This document shows, in pieces, positions 22,268 to 33,873 of a stretch of 64,000 nucleotides of DNA. The DNA is from Saxidomus purpurata (Eukaryota; Mollusca; Bivalvia; Venerida; Veneridae): contig JAFMSR010000008.1 in NCBI GenBank assembly GCA_022818135.1, positions 33,570,392-33,634,391 on the forward strand, read 5' to 3'. Position numbers and translations under genes: made by a program. Below the pieces are notes generated by a model that was not told the DNA's origin, did no database searches, and saw nothing but the letters and a program-made list of their open reading frames with translations. Position 1 is the first letter of the stretch; each line of letters opens with the position of its first letter.

Positions 22268-23079
22268 GAGTTCCAAGTAATATTTCACCATGCAAGTTCA
22301 ATAACCTTTTAATTATATAATTTCACATTGCCCCATTCACTTTGCCTTAGAGAGTATGATTGCCCAGGGATAAAATCCCTATGATGGTTACAATACAAGT
22401 TATAATGTGGATTGAATATAAAAGTAGTGATATTAAAGAATTAAGACTTATTTGCTCTCAGGGGAAACGTGAGATGTATTCTCAAGAAGTTGTTGACTTC
22501 TACCAGTAATCTTTAAACGTTTTTAACAGTGTAAACACGTGAACGCTGAATTGTACAAATTTAAAATCTTTGTGCAGACATAGAGTGTAAAAGATGCTAG
22601 AAAACCGCTGGTTTACCTGCTGGAGCTGAAGACCCAAGTGTGGACCAACGGTAAATATGCGCTTCATTTATAAACATTAGGAGGCTTATATTGTCAGCAT
22701 TGGAGTATAATATTATGTTTGTAGCGGTTGTTCAATGTTTCATTTATTCTAATTGTAAAAGTCTTTATTGTTTTTTTCTGTATTTCGTTATTGTCAGGTG
22801 ATTGTCATTGTATGTTTATTATTGTTATTCAATACTTGTTATTGTATTCCAAACAATAAAAATAACGAAATACATAGTAAAACAATGATGACTTTTACAA
22901 TAAGAATAACAAAATTTTGAAAAACAAACATTTGGTATTAGCCATATAAGACGGGTAGTCATGGGGAGAGTAAACACAATAAGAAAACTATGCAGAGGTG
23001 GAAGGCGATTTCGAGAGATGTCAACTTGCGAAATCCTGCACTTCTCTGTTAAAAAATCAAGTTTAATTCATTAAATATT

Positions 23080-24165
23080 CAGGTAAAATCTTTAAAAACC
23101 TTCTCAATCCTGAGAAGGCCTAGACCTTACATATTTGGCATGTAGCATCGTCTAGTTGACTTCTACCAAGAGTGTTCAAATCATGATCCCTCGGTTATGA
23201 TTGACTTCGCCCGGGGCGTCACTTGATTTAACATCAGATTGTTCAAACCATGAACCCTGGGTCAAAGTTGACCCTGCCCATGGGTCATTTGTTTGACATA
23301 AACTTATGTAACCTTTAAAATTTTTCTTCTGTAAAACCACAAGGCCTAGAGCTTAGATATTAGGTATGTAGCTTTGTCTAGTAGATCTCTACCAAGCTTG
23401 TTCAAATCTTGCCTATGTTGCATATGAAAGAGAACTTTTTTATAAGCTCACCTGAACATAAAATGATCAGGGTGAACTACTATGTTCAGCAGCTGTCTGA
23501 CGTACAGTGTCGTCCGTGCGTGCGTCAGTCAACATTTTGCTTAAGATATTATCGCCAATTTTGATCAAACTTCACAGGAATAGTCCTATAGTAAAACTAC
23601 AAAAATATTTTCTGTAACCACAAGGCCATGAGCTTAGATATTTGGCATGTAGCATTGCCTAATGGACCCCTGCCAAGATTATTCAAAACATGACCCAGCA
23701 GTGGGGGCTCATATTTTACATAGGCTAAAATAAGGATAAATTCAAACATTTTCTTGTCTAAAAACCACAAGGCTCAGAGATCAGAGCTCAGATGCTGTAT
23801 TGTGCAGTGGTCCTCTACTAATTGTAAATCAGATCATCACTCCTAGGTCAAATTTCCCCGGGGTCGCTCAATTTAACACAGTGATATACAGGAAAATATT
23901 TAGAAAAATATATTTTACATAACCAAAAGGCACAAGCTTAGATATTTGACATGTACCATCTCCTTCATCATCATCATTTCCAGTCATTTGCATCACTCCG
24001 CAAGGAGTATACTCGCTCCTTGTGGACATCTATCAAGATTGTTGAAATCATGACCACTGGGTCAAAATCGTGTTGCCCCAGGGGTCACCAGTTTTAGCAT
24101 AGGCTTATATAAGAAAAAGAAAAAAGTTAAGTTTCTGGACTTATGTTTCTTTTATTTCTATTTTC
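23080..24165 (+). mobile_element. 'AGGTGAGC' family elements, two adjacent or nested pieces
   Basis: 23080-23440 holds core units ('aaggcctaga..ttag/catatt..gcatgtagc...tctaccaag..tgttcaaa.c'). At 23449 a fresh 5' end 'agctcacctgaacataaaatgatcagggtgaac...gtccgtgcgtgcgtcag' begins, followed by more units to about 24110. This suggests one copy inserted next to or within another. Confidence 0.6.
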
Positions 24166-24374
24166 AGGTGAAATGAAACACAGTACTACTTAGTAGTTGT
24201 GAGGAGACAGAGTACATGTTTAGCTGTCTTTCCATTGACCAGGGGCTTGATCATCTTGATATCAATGCAGTAGATGTTACAGGTAATGTATAGTTGGTTG
24301 TAGTCCATTTAATAACGCAACCAAAAACAGATTTTAAAATAACAAGGTAATTTGTGTAACCATGTATTATGCGC

Positions 24375-25140
24375 CAATATTGAACTGGCACTCATGAATA
24401 TTTCGTATGTGGTCGGTATGTGGTCGGTAATCTTCGGATAAAAATATAACAAGCGGTTGATATAAAATATCAATTTCGTAGTGTATCAGATATCGCATTC
24501 CGCAATGGTGTAGTGAATAAGGCATTTGACTACCAATCCAGCGTATGCAGGTTCGAGTCTTGCTTGAATTATTGTATTACCTTTTTTAATCGTTTTGTTG
24601 CATTAAATGTATTCACTATTGTGTTTGTTCAGCACGGGGTTTAAAGATTTTTAATGACTATTTGAGCATTTTTTCTCCGTCGTCCTGCATACATTTGTAT
24701 TTAGAACTGAAAATGCTGACGAGCAAATCATCTTGAAAAACAGATGAGATCTAAAGATAGGATAGCCTAGGCTAATATATCGAAGAACTTCGAAGAAAAT
24801 GCCATGAATATCAATAGTAAGTATAAGTACATAAAACAGAAAACAAAGCAAAGTTAACCAACAATCACAGAATATATAAAAGCAAAAATGGTGCATAAGA
24901 CAGTGTCACAAATTAAATTATAAATAGCCATTCTTTAAAAAAAATTATATGTGCAGGATTCGAACCCATGAAACCTTGTCTACAAGTAAGGCATCTTACC
25001 AATACGCCACTGTCTCTGCGGTGTGAACTTCAGTCGGTGAAATGTATTTGTTCAATATGGTAATCAACTGAAACAACGAAAACACACCCGAACATAACCG
25101 GAGATATTGGCGAAGATTAATGAGTGCCAGGTAAATATTG
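24375..25140. mobile_element. Inverted-repeat element with tRNA-like sequence in each arm
   Basis: Ends 'caatattgaactggcactcatgaat' (24375) and 'attaatgagtgccaggtaaatattg' (25116-25140) are inverted. Inside, 24497-24567 (+) and 24952-25018 (-) each carry a tRNA-like A-box, anticodon-like arm and B-box (GGTTCGAGTC, GGTTCGAATCC), in opposite orientation. Neither folds into a canonical tRNA by eye. Confidence 0.5.
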
Positions 25141-27572
25141 TCGCACAATAATGCTGTACTTGTGTGGGTTTGATGCGTTTGATAATATTTATATTGATAT
25201 ATGCGGTAAAATCTTGGAACAAAGATCATGGAATACCTGAAAACTGGTTTTAGTTTACAAGTGGTCCTCATTCACATCTGCTTTTATTTACATCTGCATT
25301 ATTCTTGATTCTGATTTTATAGTCTGTAGAGAGTCTGTCGTAAACACATTTATGGTTATATTTTAGTTATCATACATTAACAATTTGTAGTTGAGCGTCT
25401 TTTATATGACAATTGTAATGCTGTATTCACTTTTTCAGTCAGATAAATGTATGTTACATTGATAAAGTTTTAAACACACCTAAATATTGTTGATAAATTA
25501 ATAGATAAATAAATGAATTTAAGCAAAGAAAATTAAAACATAAAACTAAAAGAAAATTAAAGTTTTAAAATATCAACATAAAGTAAAATAGAAATATTTC
25601 TAAACACTGAGCCTTAATTGGCATGAGGTTACTACTCATAAAAAACTCATCCTTTTCTTTGATTAGCAATTGATGAGTTAAATTCAGATTTTTCACAAAA
25701 CAACAGCATAAGTTTTATTAACAGTTTGAAGGGAAATCAGACAATAAAGACTACTAAAATATCTCTTTGGTCAGCAGTAAAGTTTGTGATTGTGTTAAGG
25801 ACTGGTATGGACAGTTGGTTTTGGGATTACCGTATTTTCTCATAGTCACAAGTTGAAAGTTCATATTATTAATTCAGAAAAAAATTTGTTACTCAAAGAT
25901 CAGTTGAATTGTTAAGGAGATATATCAGTTGAAATGCTAAAAAAATCATATGTTATGTGAAGCGGTTTTCTTTTTAAGTCTAAACAAGTCGTTTATGTTT
26001 AGAGAACGCTACACTTGAGGTTAAAATGTCAATTTAATTTTGGTAAGAAAGCTTCTGTAATTTAATGGTTTCACGTTAATTAAAATCGAAACAGTCAAGG
26101 CACAAATTACAGCAATAATGTTAACTAAGAGGGCAACACTTGAGTCTAGTACAATAAGTAGAGACCATTACAGACTTAAAACCACAGGGGTCACGATGCA
26201 CAGAACAAACACAGCAATATTAAATAAATATGAAACTGTTTGAGTACAATGTTTAATTTAGTACATATGAATATTCAGTGGGCAGCTTTATTTGCTTTCA
26301 AATGAAAAGGAATGTACATGTAAAGCCCGTTTTCATTGGAAAATAAAGCTACCTACAAAGCCTTTTTTGTTTTATTTCAGATAAACAAGGACATTATTGA
26401 AGATGCAAGTACTCCTGTGCACTATTCAACAAAGAATTCTAGTTGCTCATCATGAGGGACACATTCGTTTTTGCCTCTATCACACTTCAGAAAAGACAAC
26501 CTGCACAATGTTCCATTGAGAAAGTTAAGTGTTTTTTCTTCAATGCTGGCTTTGTGTCAACTTCTCACTTTGGCGGTTTAATGTAGGTGAGTGTTCCGTC
26601 CGTCAGGATGAGCTTCCTGGCTGTAACTTCCTCGGGAATGGAAGGAGTTTGAATTGACTTAGCATAATTGTTCACAATGGGACAGCGTGTTGTGTGTAAG
26701 GTCATGGTCTGTTGCTGAAAGGTCTGAAATGGACACACGAGTTCTTACAATGATTTTCATAAAAGTTTGTCTTCTTTTCTTGATTTTCATAAAAGTTTTC
26801 TAAAGGTACAAGACAATCTATGAGCAGATAGCAATTTGGCCATGCCAGAATGAACATCAAAGTATTTCAGACTTGATAAGAGTACTTAAAATAAGAATAA
26901 AAGATGTAGGCATAGTGTGTGGTGTATGATGTCAAAACATTTAATGACATCATAAATTGTCATCAACATAATTTCAATAAGTAGGTGTTTCTATTAGCTA
27001 CTAGCCATGTTATTTTGGCGAAGTTCTTTTAAATGTAACCACACAAAGAAGCAACAATATACAAAATCATTTGGGTTGCGCCCTAAAGTCATTCCTTTTG
27101 TTACTATAGAGATGTTAAAGTACGAACATGATAAAGTAATTCCATTTTACGAATATCTATTGGTGCACGATGTCTTAACGATTCATTTTGACAAAATTTC
27201 AAGAAAAAAACTTAAAACTGAAAAGATTATGACGTCCGCATTGGAGCATTTTGAATCCCCCTTGTAGAAGTAAATTTGGTAAGATATTTGTTAAATTCTA
27301 AGCTAAATATAACCTAAAGCTAATTACAAGATTTTTACTATCGCAACATTTTGACATCAGTTACAATGTACTTATCAAACGCTAAAAATTAAATTGATTC
27401 GTAATATTGAAATACGGAAAAGTACATGGATATAAAAGAAAGCTTTACCTGCTGGTGATATGGCATTTGGCAACAACAAAGGTAACACATGAAAACAAAT
27501 CAAGGTTTGAAAGAGGAGCACAAGAAAAAAGCTGATGCGAGGAATCAAGGGGCCCGAAAATAATTCATTGTT

Positions 27573-28621
27573 AGCTCACCTGGCACAAAGTGCAAGGGTG
27601 AGCTATTTGGATCACTCAACGTTCGGGGTCCATTTGTGCACATTTGGAGCTATAGGAACAATAGGTAACAGTTTATACTCTTTGATGTCATTAATTCCGG
27701 GAGCTCTTACGTGGCTATTTTTTCTCTTACGTGGCTAAAAGAACAATACAGAGAACGATAGAGTACCCACATAAGTATCCATATGTGGGGACGTCCGTCT
27801 GTCTGTCCGTCCACCATTCCTTTCAAACGACATCTCCTCTGAAACCACCGGGCCGATGTTGATGAAACTTTGCAGGGATGGTTCTTGCATGAAGCTACAA
27901 TCAAAATTGTTCAAAGGAGACCTCATAGGAAATACATAGGATAAACTTAAACAATCTTCTCCTTTGAAACCACAAGGCATAGAGCTTAGATATTTAGCAT
28001 GTGGCATTGTCTAGCGGACCTCTACCAAGATTGTTTGAATTGTGAACCCCAGGTCAAAATTAACCCCATCCGGGGGTTACTTGGTTTTACATAGGTTTAT
28101 ATATTGAAAACTTTAAAAATCTTTTTTCTCTGAAACCGCAAGGCCTAAAGATTAGATATTTGGCATGTAGAAATGCCTAGTGGACCTCAACTAAGATGTT
28201 CAAATTATGCCCTCCAGGTCAAAACTGGCCCTCCCTGAGGGGGTCACTTAATTTTACATAGGCTTACATAGGAAAAACTTTAAAAATCTTTTTCTCTTAA
28301 ACCACAAGGCCTAGAGCTGAGATATTTAGCATGTAGCATTGCCTTTTGGACATTTACCAAGATTGTTCAAATCATGACCCCCGGGTCAAAATTAACCCTT
28401 CTTGGGAGAATCGGGGGGGGGGTCACTTGATTTCACATAGGCTTATAAAGGGAAAACTTATAAAAACACTAGGCCTACAGGCAGAGCTTAGATATTTTGA
28501 ATGTTACTTAGCATTGTGTAGTGGACCTCTACAAATTATGTTAAAGTCATGACACCTTGTATTATAGCCAATGGTAATTGGTGGTCAGGTGAGCGATATA
28601 GGGCTATCTTGGCCCTCTTGC
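27573..28621 (+). mobile_element. 'AGGTGAGC' family element, most complete copy
   Basis: Starts with the hairpin AGCTCACCtgg...gGGTGAGCT (27573-27604) and contains 'gtccgtctgtctgtccgtccacc' (27791-27814). It then has four core units with 'aaaccacaaggc.tagagcttagatattt.gcatgt.gcattg' and ends 'caggtgagcgatatagggc...ggccctcttg'. It has no coding capacity. Confidence 0.75.
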
Positions 28622-30635
28622 TTTGTTAATTGTTTGGTATCAGGCATTGTATTTGAATAATGCATTAAGATTATTCTTAATGTCGGTGTATCTATGCCCA
28701 ATTGTGCTTTTTTATGAAAAGCACGTGGAAACTCTAGATGCAATAGTTAAATTACTTATCCGTCGTAGATACCTTCCTTTGATGAAGATACATACATGTT
28801 CTCCAGTTCTTTGCAACATTGTAATCGTGTTTTTAATAAGATGTTTCAGATTTAGCATCTAAATAATAAAAAAAAAATATGTTAATTTTTATTTTTTCGT
28901 TTTTTTTTTTCGGGTGTCTTTAGGTAGTTTATTGTTGTATCTGGTTATCTATTTTGAAGTTGATACGATTCTTTTTATCAGTGTTATTTTTAACTTTTCA
29001 TAATAGATGTTATTTTTGGTAGGTTTTTATTTTTTGTAATCAAATCTTTTTTGGCGAAAAACCTTTATTTTAAAGTAACTGTTTCAGCATTTGTGACTTG
29101 TCCTGTCATTGACATGCGGGAAAAGGGCAACGCCAAGTTCTTGTCTTCTATCACATGTTATCTAAATTTTCCTGTATAAATCGAATCATTTATGATCGTC
29201 GTTAATCTGTTTAACTGATTAAATCTACTGGAAATGTTCCAGACAGTGCTGACATAGTTATGAAAGAATGTTCATCAGTTGGACTATCCCAGGCCATGCA
29301 TAAATATGCTGAAGATACAGTCATGAATTGCATTCTTTGTTTGAAGATGTTCTGGACTATGTTGGAATTTAGTACTCTGGAATGTGGTCTCTAGTTCCGA
29401 GATTCTATGTGGGGTTTCTTGCTAGATATGGGAAATATTGGTTAAATCTCCTCGCAAATCTATCGTGGAATTTAATAGATATTTGCATATGAACAGTGCC
29501 CTTGAAATTTAAAAACAGTCTTTTAGTTTAACAGTGAAATCATTCTTGTCCTAAAATAGAATGTTCATACACATAGCACATAGTTACTCAAAGCAGGTTT
29601 CAGCATTGGATGTTAAAATACATCTTTATATTGTAGATGATTGAACACAACATATATTTCACTTAAGCATATATATGACATTATGAATGTGGTTCAATCA
29701 ATGAGTCTGTCCTGCATCAGGCGATGAAATGTGCGGCATATCTCATGTTCCAGAAAGGACTTGGGAATATGATGGGTCCAGAGACATCAAACAAAAAGAT
29801 CACTGTCTCTGGACTTGTGTATAATCCGGCGGCAGATAGGACAACTTGAGAATTTTCAATTATCTTCATACTTTGGATTATATAGAAGGTTTAGCTAAGC
29901 TATTTGAGTTCAAAATTATAAGAATACTAGCACAGAAAAATATCAAAGGTACCAAATTCCAGCACAGCAACGAACATTTTTCGGTGTAAGCATGAACCAA
30001 TAGAACTATCTGCATGGAATAAATTTCAGTCTCGCAAAAACTATTTAAGTGCTAGCATTGAAATTAACTTCCTATTAAGCTTTTTGGGGCTTGGCCAGAG
30101 CCTTTTCCATCTCAGCACGAAATATTTGCCAGGACACACTGGAATTCGTGTAATATGTAATAACAAAGTTACGATGATTCCAATGAGCAAAATCCTTTCA
30201 GGAAAATGAAAGATGGCATTTGTAGAATACACCAACTTTCTCACCCTGCGCATAGTCAGTCAAACCGGTAGACTACTATAAATGATAATAAAATGTTTAT
30301 TCTTTTGAGTAAATTTGAAACTGCACATCAGGAGAATAAAGTCAATTTTAAAAGAAAATTTTTGAACACCCATTTCATAACAAATCATGAAAAAAGGTCA
30401 GAATGTTTGCTTTGATCTTTGACCTCTACTGGAATATGGAGACCCAGTCTGGGACAATTTTACCTCAGATAAAGTCAGTGCAAACCGAAAAAAAATCGTA
30501 TTGACTTCAAAACTTCTGGGCCGACTATTTAACAGAAAACACACATAGACTACCTAAAGACAACCGAAAACACCAAAGTATTGTTATAAATGTAGTTTTC
30601 TTTAACTAAGATGTAAAATAAGAAACATTTTTATT
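28622..30635. other. No gene seen
   Basis: AT-rich sequence with short poly(T) runs. Only ORFs below 80 codons without domain character or splice support were found. No terminal repeats were recognised. Confidence 0.5.
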
Positions 30636-30679
30636 AGCTCGACTATTTGGAGAATATGGAGAGCTATTACAGTCACTTG

Positions 30680-30714
<35 letters not shown>

Positions 30715-31821
30715 TGCTTCTTTGGTTAAAGTTTTGCCTGCTAAGTACTATCATGCACATATCTCAGTAACCACTTATGATATTGACTTGAAACTTTGTT
30801 CATGTCTTTAGGGGTGTCATACAATCAAGGCAGATAACTCTTGAAAAAATTTAGTACAAAATATGGCCCTTGTTTGACTTTGAAAATTTGGTTAAAGTTT
30901 TGCCTGCTAGGTACTATCATGCACATATCTCAGTAACCACTTATGATATTGACTTGAAACTTTGTTCATGTCTTTAGGAGTGTCATACAATCAAGGCAGA
31001 TAACTCTTGAAAAAATTTAGTACAAAATATGGCCCTTGTTTGACTTTGAAAATTTGGTTAAAGTTTTGCCTGCTAGGTACTATCATGCACATATCTCAGT
31101 AACCACTTATGATATTGACTTGAAACTTTGTTCATGTCTTTAGGGGTGTCATACAATCAAGGCAGATAACTCTTGAAACAATTTAGTACAAATTATGGCC
31201 CTTGTTTGACTTTGAATATTTGGTTAAAGTTTTGCCTGCTAGGTACTATCATGCACATATCTCAGTAACCACTTATGATATTGACTTGAATCTTCGTTAA
31301 TGTCTCTAGGGGTGTCACACAGTCAAGTCAGATAACTCTTCTATAAATTTAGTACAAATTATGGCCCTTGTTTGACTTTGAAAATTTGGTTAAAGTTTTG
31401 CCTGCTAGGTACTATCATGCACATATCTCAGTAACCACTTATGATATTGACTTGAAACTTTTTTAATGTCTTAAGAGGTGTCACACAGTCAAGACAGATA
31501 ACTCTTGTTTAAATTTAGTGTGAATATTGCCCTTGTTTGACTTTGAAAATTTGGTTAAAGTTTTCCCTGCTAGGTACTATCATGCACATATCTCAGTAAC
31601 CACTTATGGTAGTTATATCAAACCTTGCAATAGTGTTCAGGGTAAATTTTGTATCAAACAATTAGTTTACCAAAAATTTTGACTTTTTTTATGATTCAAC
31701 TTTCCTAGTTTATACTTAATAGTTAGCAGAATTTTGTTTTGCTATTATACTGATAAAAGTTTTGTTTTATTAGCAAACACCCACAATAGTCGAGCGTGCT
31801 GTCTTATGGACAGCTCTTGTT
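30636..31821 (+). mobile_element. Family B element ('agctcgactatt...aatagtcgagc') with ~165-bp core repeats, copy 1
   Basis: Begins agctcgactatttgg and ends aatagtcgagcgtgctgtc..gacagctcttgtt; the ~11-bp sub-ends are inverted. It has a (gtcggc)n microsatellite at 30683-30714. The core is about 5.5 units of ~165 bp starting 'ggttaaagttttgcctgct.ggtactatcatgcacatatctcag'. It is non-coding. Confidence 0.8.
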
Positions 31822-32754
31822 AAATATACATCCGCAATTTTGCAAAGAATTGGAGAACAAGTATATATCTTTAAGCAAAGAAGGTAATAATCTACGCTAG
31901 ATAAGTAATTTAACCATTGCATCTAGCATTTTCATGCGCTTTCCATAAAAACACAATTAGGTATAGATAAACGGACATTAAGGGTGATGTAAATGCCTCA
32001 TTCAAAACACATTGCCTAATATATATATAAAAAACAAATTAGTCTTAGTAACCTCGCAATCATTTATTTCTTGTTGCCCTCTTTGTGTACAGTATAGGGG
32101 TTTCTATGCGTTACCTTTTTTGTTGTCACATACCATGTCTGCAGTAGGTAAAGCTCTGTTTTTTAATCATTTCCTTATACATATACACATTACTAAAGTC
32201 TTACACATATTTCACAATGATGCATCAATTTGATATGCAGTGTTTGATAAGTAACTACGTTGTAATGTTGTGATTATAGTAAAAATCTTATAATTAACTT
32301 TCAGTTATATCTAGCTTAGAATCTAACAAATATCCTATCCAATCTATTGATACGAAGTGTGGGGTGAAGGGGGTGGGGGGGAGGGGGATTCGATACATAT
32401 GTAATGATCTTTTCAGTTTTTAAAGATGTTTTTCTAGATGTTTTGTCATAATAAAGTGTTGAACGTTATGATGTCATACATAACACGCTTTGTCTGCAAC
32501 TATTATTACTATCAACCACCAAAGGCGGAGGAGGCATATTGTTTTGGTGTTTTTCTTCCGTTCGTCACACTTTTCTGTCCGCAACCATATCTTGGTACTG
32601 GTTCGTCAGAGGAGAATGTCCCAACCAAATGCCGTCAAAATCCACTTATTTATAGCAGAGTTATGGTACTTTTATATGTTTTTCCTCATAAAAAAAAACA
32701 TTTAATTTCCCCTGGAATTAATTAGTAAATTTCTTGAAACATATAAATCAAATA
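31822..32754. other. No gene seen; G-rich run
   Basis: No supported gene. 32359-32392 is a G-rich tract (gggg runs on the plus strand) that could form a quadruplex. Overlapping ORFs at 32438-32725 look random. Confidence 0.45.
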
Positions 32755-33696
32755 CTTTTAAGGGGGGTCACTGGTGAGGTTTTGGATTTGTGCACTTCCG
32801 GAAATTTACATTTGTTGTATTTCAAAAATGATGAGTTAACTGGAAAAAACAATTAGGTAGTAGTGAACTTAGGCACAATAGGAATATTTTAGCGTAAAAA
32901 AATGAACATTTCTGAGAAAAAATATTTTGAGTTCACATTTGGTGACTAAATTGACAAATTTTGTCACATGCCAAAAATGGGGGTAGGGGTACAAAAATAG
33001 TCATTTCTCAAAGACCATATAAGATATTTACATAATTCAAACTGTATTATACGAAGAATTGTTAGGATATAACAATTCATTAATAACTATTTTATTTTAC
33101 AGTTCTTTGTTACAGACATATGCTGTCATATCTCAAAGCTCGCCGAAATCTAAAAAACACATTATTGTCAGTTTTTATTGAATTTCTTTCTTATATGCAC
33201 ATTGACCCCCATTTTTTATTTTTGCATTCTAAAACAAAGGTTTTAATCAAACTGCAGACAAAATATCTGAAAAAGCTTGTTACTCCTTTATCATGAAATA
33301 TTAATTTATCAAAAATTGAAAAAATGAATTTTAGTAAAGTGGGTGGGGTAATAATAAGGAGCGTTATATTTATTTAGATGATGATAGAAATACCACTATC
33401 TCTAATTTTTCATCCTAAAGTATAATATACTACATAAGAAAAGATTAGAAAGTGATATCCATTCTGAAACATACACCACATACATAAACGTTTATAATAC
33501 CAAAATTCTAGCTAATTCTGCATTAAGCACCTTGATCTGATAGTGTATCACTAAATATTAATATTGCGAAAAAGTTAAGTCATTGACCCATCATTATTTT
33601 TCCAGAAATTAACTAGCAAAATATTAGTCTCCATAAAAAATAGGGTCAATAAAATTTCTTGTTATTTTGAATTTCAGCAGTGACCCCCCCTTAAGT
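32754..33696. mobile_element. ~940-bp TIR element ('aaggggggtcactg')
   Basis: The left end acttttaaggggggtcactg and the right end cagtgacccccccttaagtg are inverted repeats of about 18 bp. The interior has no ORF above 70 codons. This is probably a non-autonomous DNA element; the superfamily is unknown. Confidence 0.6.
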
Positions 33697-33834
33697 GTTT
33701 TTTTTCTAATGTGTAAAATAACAAAAAGTTCAAAATTCTATTTCTCTGAAACCGGTTTCTCAAAATGTAATTGTAGTTGGCTCAAATAATCTTATGATGA
33801 CTCTTGTAATATCCTGGCTATTACCCCTATACAC

Positions 33835-33873
33835 CTGCCCCAACCCTACCCCGTCCACTGGAGGTTGGGGCAG
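33835..33873. repeat. Short hairpin, 11-bp arms
   Basis: ctgccccaacc and ggttggggcag are exact complements with a 17-nt loop. Confidence 0.7.

Larger units (their letters stand above)
22580..26540 (+). ncRNA. Candidate spliced transcript (low support)
   Basis: Three exon-like blocks: 22580-22653 (after a CAG, donor GTAAAT), 24168-24281 (TTTCAG to ACAG|GTAATG) and from 26381 (TTTCAG onward). The first block is stopped in all three frames. The second contains MFSCLSIDQGLDHLDINAVDVT, which would continue only six codons into the third block. Splice signals alone support this, so a long non-coding RNA or chance are both possible. Confidence 0.2.

Noticed and set aside
24952..25018. Functional tRNA gene on the minus strand
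   Set aside because: A- and B-box-like sequence is present, but the anticodon stem has a mismatch with an 8-nt loop and the T-stem does not pair well. It is treated as tRNA-like.
27007..27267. 86-codon plus-strand ORF
   Set aside because: Lys-rich and without recognisable domain, splice signals or neighbouring exons in phase. Kept out for lack of support.
30683..30714. (gtcggc)n run as a coding Ser/Ala/Arg repeat
   Set aside because: It is a microsatellite inside a non-coding family B element and is repeated at 47306-47320.
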